Shown here piece after piece: positions 11,518 to 24,000 of a DNA stretch of 64,000 bases (position 1 is its first letter; the number at the start of each line of letters is the position of its first letter). The position numbers and the translations under genes are program-made. This stretch comes from Edolisoma coerulescens (taxonomy: Eukaryota; Chordata; Aves; Passeriformes; Campephagidae), in NCBI GenBank assembly GCA_013397115.1, contig VWZW01007703.1:3471-67470 (forward strand), read 5' to 3'. The notes beneath the pieces are model-generated. The model had not been told where the DNA came from. It saw only the letters and a program-made list of their open reading frames with translations, and searched no databases.

Positions 11518-11769
11518 GGTTATTGGTTTAGAGCTGCTATAGTAAATGTTACACAATTTGGAGAGGCAAAAATAATAGCTGGATACTCAAAAACGGCTAT
11601 GTGAAATTCTGCATTAGATTCAATAAAAATACTTGCACCCAATAAAAATTTTACATTGCTTTAGTTTTAACTTCCTAACTTAATTCAGACTGAAACTTAC
11701 TCTTCAGCATTTTAGAGGTCCTAGGCATAAAAAATGATCACTATACAAAACTTACTTGTAATAATAAAG

Positions 11770-11775
11770 TTTATT
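11770..11775 (-). terminator. GPATCH1: GPATCH1 poly(A) signal
   Basis: AATAAA on the minus strand, about 270 bases past the GPATCH1 stop codon. T-rich sequence follows downstream. This gives a short 3' untranslated region of about 290 bases and is the nearest canonical signal in the right orientation. Confidence 0.6.
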
Positions 11776-12043
11776 AAAATGCTTTGTTTAATTAATTAAA
11801 ACAGAGCCTGCAGTATTTCGGATGATTATGCCCAGAAAGGGGTCTTTTCAATGTTCTATAATCTATACATTTTGAACTCATGAAACATCATAAAATAAAC
11901 ATATACACATTTACTTTCAAAGAAATTCAATATGAATACTGTATCTATAGTGCTTCACATTATACACCACTGATCTACCATCACAGAGGAGATCAAAAAT
12001 TTGAGATCAAGTCACACAATACTGAAGAAAGCAAGAGAGCTCT

Positions 12044-12065
12044 TCAATACTGAAGTTTTTTTAAT
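12044..12065 (-). CDS. GPATCH1: GPATCH1 exon 20 (terminal, 22 nt coding)
   Basis: This tiny last coding segment completes an arginine codon split across the intron, adds L-K-K-L-Q-Y and ends at TGA (12046-12044). The acceptor CTCTCTTGCAG is strong. The end replaces the L-K-S-L-P-L-type ending I recall from mammals, so the last few residues are not conserved. Confidence 0.88.
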
Positions 12066-15000
12066 CTGCAAGAGAGGAAAAAAAAGAAAAAGGTCACACT
12101 AAACGGTCACACACCACATTAAGAACATTTCATTACTTGAGCCGTTTCTTAAACCTTAGTTTCAGAGAGAGATCTGAGTTACATTAGATAAAAACATTTT
12201 CTCAGTGATGAGACATGCAAATGTGAAGATTCCAGAAAAACTGCTTGTACAAAGAAGTCTATTTTGTGCAAAATGCATAAAAACATCTTTTCGTTTGTTT
12301 TCTAATAAGGAAACAACAACACATAACTGACACTCAGTTCCAAAGGAATGGAAGGCAGAGCCCTTTCAAATGCCAATTGGTACACGCCCATTCCATTCCA
12401 CACCTTGACCCCAATCACTCTGCCATTAGACCAGAGGGATGTGGTATTCAACAAGTACCTTGAGACCTCTCCTTCAGCTAGTAAGAGACACTTAACAGAA
12501 GCCAATACAGCGTCCATGTTCCACATGGGACGTGTTTGAAGCTGACTGATCTTCACTAGAGACAGTTACGTTTGTTCCTACTTTACTTCAAGCATGTGAG
12601 CAAAATACTGTGAACTGTGCTTTTTCGATTTTCACATTTATGTTGGTACTATCCTCAAGTCTCTAGTTTATAAAAATGTAATAGCAGTCTAAATTTAGAA
12701 GACATGTACATAACTCAAGCATTGCTCTGCTTGCTTCACTGTCCCTTGCCGAAGCACAGACTAGCTTAAGCATCAGTGCCACACACCAGATCTATCTGAA
12801 TGGAATCTTAGCAGACAACATTTCTCCCAGTGTTCCCAAGTAAAGAGGAGTACATAAATGAAAATAGGAATCTCCACCTGCACTTGTTCTTTTAATTCCA
12901 ATTCAAAAGACCTTCCAAAAATATCAGTCATCTTTAATTATAATGTCCATTAGCCCTGCTAGGGCTGTGTATTTAGTGGCCTTTACCTTAAGAGGCTATC
13001 CTAAAACTAATTACCCTCTAGATTAAAATGTCTAATATTTGTACTCTTTCCTTACCAAAGTGAGCAATATTTTATCTTCATAAAGAAACTGGCTTATTCA
13101 CATTTGCTGCAAAAAGGTGCACTAGAATGACAGCTCATAAATTGATGTTTTAGTTATTCACTGCAAAAGTTGCAAGTGTTTAAGTAACCTTTCTACGTAC
13201 CTTCTTAGAAGTTCTTTAGGTGACAAGCCTGTGGTATCCATATCACTGAGGCTGTCACTGCTATCTGTAGTGTCTGAGCTGCTGTCTTTTTCTGGTTTTT
13301 TATTCTTGTGTCTTCCTTTGTTTTTCTGCTTCTTATGCTTCTTTTTCTGTAAAAAGAAGAGAAATAATCCTTAATCTCCTTGTGAAAGACTTGGATTTTT
13401 CTGAATGTCAACAAAAGAAAGAAGTTGAGTTCAGTATAGATTCAAAGCTTAACTGAAACAGAATACTTATCAATGACTCTTTTCCACAACTCAGACTGAG
13501 CTAAAAAAAAACTATAAACCAAAATTCATTTAATCTAAGCACTCAATTCCCCTAAAATAGAAGTTTTATTACAGTTATTTGTATATAAGCCATGAATGCA
13601 ATTCCCAGAATATGCCTGACATCTTCCACATAGAAGATGAAACTACCCACAATACCGTACCTGTAGTCATATATGTATATATGGAAAAAGAAGCATCATA
13701 GCAGGATAATTTTCTGGTTTCAAAACATTAGAGAAATTCTGTTGCTTACATTCTAGTCCTGGTGTAAATATATATTTTTTTTCTAAACCAAGCATAAATA
13801 ATAAAACATTTTGAAAGGCAGATCAAAGAATCAATAAATCAAAAATCAGTATTTAAATTGAATACCTTTTCCTTTTTGCGTTTGCGTTCTTTCTTAGTCT
13901 TGTGCCTCTCTCTGATTTTCCTATGTTTTTCTTTCCTACTAGGCCCAGGAAAAGTTGCTGGCACCACTGTTTGTTGCTGCCAAGTAGTGCCTAAAGTACA
14001 AAGCAAATGCATAAAGAATTTAAAAAAAAGACCAAAAAAGGGTAATTTGGTTATTATATTCTGTAGTACTTTTAACCTAATATGATAGTTAAACAAACAA
14101 AACGCCTAAGCTTTATAAAGGAAATTACATGTCTAAAACTCCTAACTGCAACATCCCTATTGTAATTAAATGCCTTTGCAATCTGTTACAAAATGAAATT
14201 GCAAGGGTGTCCTATATTTTAAATTTTTTATCATTGCCTCTACAGACTTGAAACAAAACTGGCACGCAAGCAAAGAGGTTCCTGTTGGTGGGTCATAGTA
14301 TGGCAACAAAACGTTTGCTGATGGCTGTTTGACACAACACGCAAAGAGAAGACAGAATGCCTATTCAGAAATGTTTTTTTTAAAGAGAGTTATCATACAT
14401 TTTATATGCAATTTCAATGTGAAGAATTTACACTCTAGATGCTTACAGAACCTACCAGAAGAAAAAGCTGGTGGCAGCTTTGGTCCAAATTCCTCTGTTG
14501 CATCCAGTTCCTGCTTTGAAGTAGGCAACGAAGAAATGCCAGAATCAGTTGTAGCAGTCACACTCTCTATGAAGAAAAGCAAAACCTGCTATATTTGAAA
14601 GGCAAATAAGGAAATACTTTTTCCAAGAAGTGTTGAAGAAAGTTCAAGGAGGCTTTCTAAAAATCTTTAAGAAAGCAAACTGATCAGCATCCTCTATCTC
14701 TATGGACTGCTTTAGCCAACTGGGTAGCTGACATTCTGAAACATGTCCACACACTGTGGGGTTTTTTCCTTTTAAATCAAAATTTATCTTTTAAACTATA
14801 CAATTATTAATTAAATTACTATCAGTGCATTTGTTTCCTTCCATTTTGTAACACAGTACTATTTTTCCATTACTCAGAATGAATAAAAAACTCCATGAGA
14901 TGTTTAAGGTTAATAAACACTACAAGTTAAATGTTAATAGAACCAGCTGTGACAGTAAGTGGACAAAGTATTTTCATTTTAAGTATGTTCTAACACGAGA

Positions 15001-18000
15001 TGTTGTGTTCCGCCTCGCTGTATAATAGGCATATTCCATATGGCAGTTTGCTTGTAAGGCCTACACAAAAGGTACATGGCAATGCTAATAACGCTGTAAC
15101 ATGCAAGGCCTTATTCAGTGCTGTATTATTCACCATTTTCTACATGGCCAGCTCCGCCAATCTCAGACGATCTGCACAGGAGCATCACATTGTCCTAATA
15201 GTCCAAGAATGTGTGATTTAAAAATGAAACTTTTACAAGGTATTTATTTTATGCTGCATAAAAATGAACATCCATTAAGTACTACCTTGTACATTAGAGG
15301 AAGAACTATCTGGTACATCAGCTTGCTTGGTGGTTTCTGACTCTCTTTCTGAAGTAGTTGGTTGCTGTTCTTCATCACTTTCTTCTTCAGAGGAAGATGA
15401 TTTTTCATCTGAGGAGCTCACAAAGATGGCCTTAAATAAATCCATGGGTGGTCGTCCACTTTCTTCCTCCTGATTCTTATCTTTATTAGCTACCTGCTAA
15501 ATAGCATCATAACAAACTGTATTTAAACACTAAAGAAACCAACAATCTCTCTCTGATAAGGAGTAACTTCAAGCACGCTGACAGGTATTTACAAAACATC
15601 TGAATGACACAAAAGCTGCGAAATAAATCTTAGTCCTAATAGTAAAGCTCTGAAACGCTGCGGAACTAAGCCAGTGTCCTGTAAAGAGTAGTGCAGTTTG
15701 TGACGATAGATCCCCAGATACTATAAATTCTAATTCATTAATTCAAACTTCAATTATATAATACTAAATTTAAGCAAAAGGGAAACATCACCTTTCTCCC
15801 CCAAAATATGCATTCTCCTCTATGGAAAGGAGAAAAAAATATATTCTGTACTTGTGTGCAGAGTGGTGGTAAAATGACTGAATTTAGTTCCCAGACTACT
15901 GAGCTACATTTTTTCTTCTCTTAAGCTCTACTTCAAGTATAATCAGATATGCAGTCCTTGTAAGCTGCAAACATCTTGCATCCCAGAGTCTTCTTCAAAG
16001 TGCCATCTCATGCCTTTGCTCATCCTGAGTTAGCTCTTGTGCAAACTGACCTGTATTAAATGAATTCATATATTAACCCATTTTATTTCTGCGTTGTCAA
16101 GGTTTACAGCAATTCCCTTGAAATTTAAATCCTGTTGTAAACTCACCAGAGTGGGAAGAGTTTCACTTGTCCCAGTTCCACATTCTTCTGTTGCTGGCAC
16201 TGGTGGCTGCTGCTGAACATCAGCTTTTAATCTAGCAAGACTAATAAATTCACTGATAGAATCTTTCTTCTCCTTCTCTTTATCTGACACATCCCACCTT
16301 GAAGGTTTCTTTGGTTCTAAAACATCCAAAATATTCAAATCACCTGCATGCCAAATTGTTCTGCATTTCATGGCCTACTTGATTTTAAATTACTCTGCTT
16401 CTTCAGTTTGACATTTTAAAAATCTTTCTAATGAATACTTGACCTATAAATGTCTTCTAGGTAGAAGAAATTAGCATTATATCACTAACTTCCGTTTTTA
16501 TGTCACTAAATTTTTATTTTCAATTTGTTCCAGTTTTTTAATTAAAAAAAAAATCATGTGGCTAGATTCACAATGAAAAAGATGCTTTTTCTGTACTATT
16601 ATCTCATGTATAGCTAAATTAATAAAGTAACAACAAACTTACTGTTGAGACTGTTACTCTCTTGGATCTTGTTGTTCGTTGCTTGAGTTACCGATGTGGT
16701 GGGCTCAGGCATAGTTAAGAAATTAAAAACAGAGTACTTGTCTCGTTTCACTTTTGGTAAACCCACTACAGAAGAACTAGAGGGAAATAAAAGTGTTTGC
16801 TGATTATTGTTTTCAACACAGAAAAGCCCTCAAATTACCTACAACAAGCTGAAGCACCTACAGTAGTCCTTCAAATGCACGCTATTTCATCAGAGGTCAC
16901 CATTATTTCATAATGCAAATAAAAACATTGGGCAGTTCTGTATTACCTTATGACACAAGAAAACATCCAGCCAGATTTTCCACAAGCAAATGAAAAACTC
17001 AGAATTTTTAAAAAGTGTTAAAAATATAAGTATGAATTATCTTACTCAGGATATGGATCACGAACATTAAATCTTTTACACAGCAGCTTATCAGGATGCC
17101 ATTCAAACTTGTCTCTTGTGAGTTTGCCAAACATCTTCATCTTCACAGCTGTTTCCTTATCATCAATATCATTCTGAAAAAGTCAAACATTCATAGCTGC
17201 TAAATAAGTAACAACTTAATGAACTGTTTTAAGACTCAAGAACAGGACAAATCCATAAATATTTAAATGCTGTTTAACAAATCACTACTCTGTATGCACC
17301 AAGTGTTTTCAAAAGCTGCTAAACAAAAGGGCAACAAAATAGCAACATATCTACATAAGAGTTTAAAAGAAAAAGAAAGTCAGGGCTAAGGCAACAACTG
17401 CAGCTCCAATGTATTAAAAGACTGTAAGCAACATATACCTCTTGGTCTCGAGGAACTTCGACTTTGTCAACATCATCTTCGTATTTGGCCCGGGTGAATC
17501 TGGATGACAGCGCTGAATTTGAGGATCTGTAGAACATCGCTGCACGAAAGAATTCCTCCTGTTCTCTTCCTCGCTCCCATTCTGTTGTATTCGGGTCTAA
17601 AAAGCGCTCCAATGTATCTACTGTAAGATAAGGAGAGAAATGTTTAGCAGAGATTACAGCTTACTTTGGGTCAACACTTTTCAAACAAAAAATAAGGTAA
17701 TAAGCAAATGTCCTTGCAAGTATTTAATGAATATTTAGCTTAAGGGTAGTATTAATCTGAACTGTGTTAATCCCTGATAAATGGACGTAGTTTTTCAAGA
17801 TAGAAAGAATGACAGCATTTGCCAAACGCAAAACTGGTATTTTAAATAATTTTACTTGTAAAACTGATTCCTTACTAATTGCCCTCTAAAGAATGTACAA
17901 AATACTTAATGAATTTAACAGGTGATTAAACAAAAAGCATAATTCAAAGATTTATCAAATAAATAAAACATAGAACGAAAGAGTTTAAGCCTGGCTAGGC

Positions 18001-21000
18001 TTTGGTAAATTTTAAGGGGCTTTCTGGTACATAAAGTACCCACTGATAAACACAGAGTTTGGACACAGGTTTACAGCAACAGGTTAACTTTTTCTCCCAG
18101 AAGGAAGAGGAAATAACACCAGCCAGGCAAATACCGTAAAAGAGACCTTTAACCATTCCAGTTATTTATACATTTCTACGTTTTCATCATTATGACTAAG
18201 GAGGCACTTACAGTCATAATATAGTCATAATTGAGAATACTCAATTTTACAGAGGGAAAATCCAGTCCTCAACAGAGGAACTATGGGTTCAAAGCTCAAG
18301 TAGTGTGTCACTGTGGTAACCAGAAGAGGCTACTGACCAGAAAATATTTCTTTTATTTTATATAATGGAAAGAACTTTAAAAAAAAAAAACAAAAAAACC
18401 CCAAACCACAACTAAAACAACAAACCCAGGTTTTCTACCTATCATTATGTGCTTTCCTCTGTCAAATTTTCCTGGTGCCCATCTTCTTCTTCCCCAATAG
18501 CCCCTGTGTACTTCAAAATTTGAAAAAACCCCAATCCTTTTTTTTAGAAGTTTATTTCAAGGTAATCTAGAGCTGATGATGAACTCCCTAGATCAATTTC
18601 AGCTTTTTATGCCTTACAGAAAAATCACAGTACTGGAGAACTCACCACAAGGCATCGCAAGTACCTAGTTTAAGATACACCACAGTATAATTTAATAGCA
18701 AAAACCTAAACAAAATGGAAGGAGACGGAAACAGCATGAAAAGAGATGAAGAAGGATGTTGGATTTTTTTTGGTTTTGAGTAAGAGCTCTGCATGTATGC
18801 TGTGTTTTTACAGTCATAAATTTTTCTGAGAAGAACATAAGTGACAGCAGAAGTTCGAGTATCCAAATGTCATATAATACAAGCTTTGACTAGTGTGAAA
18901 TACTTAATTCACTTTAGCGTCCTTATCTCCCCATGGTGCAGAGGGTATGGGGTTTCTTTTGACTCTACTGTTACCCTATCATCTTTCTGCCTTTATATGA
19001 TCTGTCAGTTTAACTCCTCAAAGAGAAACAAACTAAATGAAAAGGCTTGTTCCATTGACCAAAGCTGAAGTGTACCTTGGCAAATGAAATAAGGGAAATC
19101 CAGGAAATGAAGTAGAACTTAATATCTGCTACATCGTAGACGTATGAAATGTAATGCCTAAAATCAAGACTTTCTGACAACTGAGCAATTTTCCTGAAAT
19201 CAACATGACTAAATATCAGTAAAAAATTCTGTTAACATTGGTCCTGAAAAGAAGTAAAGGCAGAAATGCTGTGGAATTCAGGAAGAGAACTCATAGTGAA
19301 TATAAAATGCATTGGGACAAAAAAAAAAGGGGGGAGGGAAGAAAAAAATTAATCAAAAAATATTTTACCTTTTTCTCCTTTTTTAAGACTTTTCACAAAA
19401 TTTTCATATCTTTTTTGTTTTTCTGGATTTTTTGCAAATGGTTTGAAGTCACTAGAACCAGCATTTGCTAACTGCCCCCCCAGCAGCATTCGCCATTTGT
19501 GAGCAGCATCTTCTGGGGAGGCTGGCTGGAATCTGGTATTTGGTGACTGCTGAGACACTGTTTTTGCTTTCATTTGTTGATCAGATGCTTGTTTCATTTC
19601 TTTGAGTCTTTCTCTATCTTTCTCAGATAGATATTCCAAAATAGAAGGAGCTGGACCTAAAGCAGAAAAAAAGCAGTAAAAGATAAATAGAAATGAAAAA
19701 TTACTAAAACTATTTCTTCCACTTTTGCAGAGGAAAAATCCCTACCACATGCATACACATTCAGATAAAATGCTCTTAAGCAGAAATTAAAAATAAAAAA
19801 GCATACACGGCAGATGAAAATTTGGCCAACTATTACATCTTTTATGCTATTTACATATAACTTAATGATTGTAGATACAAATGTCAGCCACAGTTACAAA
19901 TTATCTTTTTAGTATATTTGAATATATTTCAGTGAAACCTCATTTTACAGAAAAAATCCTCACAGCCTAGTATATTCATAAAAGGCCACAACCCACCCCC
20001 TCCAACAAAACAAAATCCGACACATACTTTTTGTCTTTAAAGTATTTAAGTAAATGAAAATACAGACAGCTATGTCAACAATTCAACTGCTGAGATGAAA
20101 CTGAACAATGAAATGGTATTCTAGCTATGGTAACTAGATTTGATATATTTTTGTTAGAAAATAAGCATTCAAGGCCAGACCAAATTCTTACCGCTCTATA
20201 AACAAAAGGGGACCTGGAACACAAGCAAAGATAGTCATGTATACCTTTCAGCTCAGTCTCTCCTAGCTGTTCCCTCCTCTGAGCTGCATTCAAAGCATGC
20301 CTGCTTTGCTGTGCTGGATCACTCTCCAGTTTCCCAGTCGATTCCTCCAATGCCTTCTGTAAATGGCAGTTTTCATTCCCAGCTATTATCACAGGTCGAA
20401 AGTAATGGACTGGTCTGTAATTTCGTGGCAGGCTAGGTGGTGGATAAATCTGGAGGGGAAAGGGGCAACAAAACAAAAAAATCCACTGAGAGAGAGAGAC
20501 AACTTTGTACACAACACCTATAAATGTGTTTCAGAAAAAGTCAGTTCAACTTAAGAATTCCTCAATTTACATCTTAGCAGTAGAAACAGATAGTACAAGC
20601 TACCAATTCCTTTAGACCCAGCCAGTGAGTGGCATTGTAATACGAACTCTGGAAACAAATATATTGACAATATATTGACAACTATGAAAAAATAGGAAAA
20701 CATGCACATTAAGTAACAGAAAAATTCATAAGAGTCTTAAGATGCACTGCTTTTATTTGAGAAAATACCTCTTAATATTGCTTACTATTTTTTTGAACTG
20801 AAGTCAAATGATTTAATCAATTAATTGGACTACTGAGTACTTCTGTGCTTACTATATTTTAATGTCTTTCAAAGTGTTTTTCCCCACATTCTTCATTCAA
20901 GCTGTTACTTCAAAGGTTATCCTGTGTTCCCTATACAATACAATTTTATATACCACACAAATACTCTTCCTTTGAAAGAGGACCCTGTCATACAATTGTG

Positions 21001-24000
21001 TTTGTCATTCTAATTTATACAAATATATATGGCATGAATTATGTAAACCTGAAGACAGGACTAAGAAATTAAATTGTCACCAAAATAGCAAAGCAGACAA
21101 AGCATGAGGCCTGATTTTTGCAGAAAACTGAATATTACATATGAAAGATCTAGAACCAAAATATGTAATTTTTTTATTCTGAAGTTAAATTAAACCATTC
21201 CTCCAATTTTATGGCAAGCAGCAGTGAATAGTCTGGAAGGCATTCGTTCAAAGCTGGTACACAGGCAAAGTTTAAATACCTTAAGGAGTCTGATAAATTT
21301 TAGGTTTTTCTATTGAACAGCCCCCAATGCTATAATTTTGTTCATTCAGCAATTTTTACCACTGACCAGAACATTTATTTCTAAAAACAGAAAAACACCA
21401 AGAAGCAATAGAGTCCACACAGTTCACATGATGAATTATGTTATTCTTAATACATAAAATATCACTATCTGCTTACCTTGATTGGAGCTGATGATTTTGA
21501 TGCCAAGGAAAAACCATCCAGGATTTTGCCTATGTATTTAAATTCTCTTTCAAGCCCTACAAAATGACCACAGAGTTGGTCAATATTTAAAACGTGCATG
21601 TTAGGCAATTTTTTTTTTCTGAGTATTTTCCATTTGTCACTGTCTATTATGAGTCATAATTGTAGTTCATTGTTTTCACCACCTTTCATTTCAAATTAAG
21701 GGTTCTGATTCTGGATTAGTATTATACAACTAAAAACTGCTACCAGAGTGATTGCTGCAGGTTGAACATGGCTTATAGTGAAGCAACAGTATACACACTG
21801 TGCACAGCTAACACCATCAGTGCCATTAATGTGTACAACTGACGTGAACAGGTACTCCAGAAATTACTACGGTATTTCATGCACTTAAATGGTGCAGTAA
21901 AAATAAAGTGGTACCAAGATAAAATTTACAAAAACTATCTGAAAATACAGAAGTTTATCTAAAAAAAGCTCTCTTTTCAAGGGCTGGGTCATATTTTGTA
22001 ACTGTGATTCACAATCACTTGTTTTCTTCAGTGAAACTGAACGCTGTATCTCACAAGGCAGCACATATTGTCCTTTTGAAAATATGCTTTGAGGGTTTAA
22101 TCTACACTGGGATTAGTGGAGGACTTTGGAAATTATTTCTGTAATTGAACACTTCAATATAGAAGGAGGACTAGTTGAATTTTCAGATATCAAGGCTGAA
22201 AATTAAAATATATGGCAAATAGAGACTACATTTGCTGTTTGGGTTTTTTTTCCCCATATCACATTTGCTCTTTAGATAGAACCACAGTTCTTACTTTTTT
22301 TGTATTTATACTGTTTTGGTGCTGTCCAGCCATACAAGCCATCTCCAGGCTCCTCATCCTTTAGAACTGTATCATATTTTGACAGTGTGTCAGTTGCATA
22401 AATATCGTCATCTTCTTCCTCTAAAGCTCCTACACCAAAAGCCTAAAAGACATATTTTAAATGAGAACTTGAAAGTGTAAAAATATTTTTAAGTCACGTA
22501 TCAGAACACATCTGCATGTGTATCTATTCATCTATATAAAATCTACAGTACAAATATATATACACTGGGAAAAATGTACAGTTTCACCACAAAAACTGAG
22601 GTGGGAGAAAAAAAACAAACCCACACCTCAGTGAGCACAAAAGCAAACACATTCCACTCCCTTGGTATGGAGAGACAGCAAGTTTGGTCTGTACAGGACA
22701 AGGACAGCAACTAGTTCCACCAAAATAACATGTGCAATCTGACTAAGAGCAGGTTAAATTCTCAAAAGGAAAAAAATATGTCAGTTAACATGGAAATTAA
22801 ACAAGTAGAATTCCCAGAAAATATAAACTGACAGTGCTTCTAGATAAGAACTACAAATACCCTGGAGCAACACAAAACCTCTCTAGCTGACAGATACAGC
22901 ATTACCGAAAGTACAATAGACAAAAACCATAAACTAAATCATACTGAATATTAGCTTTATCTATTCAAAGTAACACAAGACGTTTTTCCATCCAGCTACT
23001 CAGTCAGGTATTTTTTATAGTTGTCTCTTACAGTTACAGTAAGTGAAGGCATTTGAGAGTTCTAAGGACTTTTCCACATCTTCAAAATAAGTCTTAAAAA
23101 AATCCTTTTCTCAAACCACACTTAAACATTTCTTACAATAATACTAAGACTAGGAGCTTTTCACTTAAGAAAAAACAAAATTTATTTGGATTTTACTGCA
23201 CCAATCATAAAATGCATTAAAAAATCCTTACCTGACCCGTAATACCTAGTTTTCTTCCTTTACTGTGTCTCAGATCACCAAGTAAATTGCTTGTTTCTTC
23301 AGAACCACCTGTGAAAAGATTCAGGTGTTCTCTTCCAGATACACCAAGCAAAGCTTGTGAGGGGTCCAAACCCTTATAGCCAAGTCCATGGACATTCTCT
23401 TTTGGAGTCAAATCTACAGGCATTACATCTTTCGGTGCAAACGTCACATTCTCCGGCTGGTATTCATCCTCTTCATCCTTGTACAAAATAAAAGTTTATA
23501 AGAGCAAATATGACTAAAAGTTCTGTATGTTGAGCTTTTACAACATTCACTTAACATGACCCTAGGCAAGCTTGCATTTCCTGAATTGTATATGAACGAT
23601 ACCTGCTTACGTAGCAAAACAAGAAATTTAGATATTAAAATGTTTCTTCACATTAAACATAGAAGGTATTTTTAAAAACTTTAAAGAAGATTTGAAACTG
23701 CATTTTAAAATACTGTTCAAGGACATTGAAGAAGTTGTTTTGTTTTTTTAGTATGTTATCACGTGTTCTTACATAAAGTCAACAAACCACTTTTGCCTGT
23801 TCAATACCTCAGAACCCTCAGACAGTCCAGGTGGTAATGCACAACCATATATTTTCACTGCAGGATCTGTAAGAGACATCATAACATCACTTTACATTAA
23901 TAAAAGGAGAAAGTTGAAATCAACTTTCCAATCAGTCTACTAATGTTAACTTTCTACTAACAAAAAAGTTGATTAGCACAGGAACTTACCAAGTTTCTGT

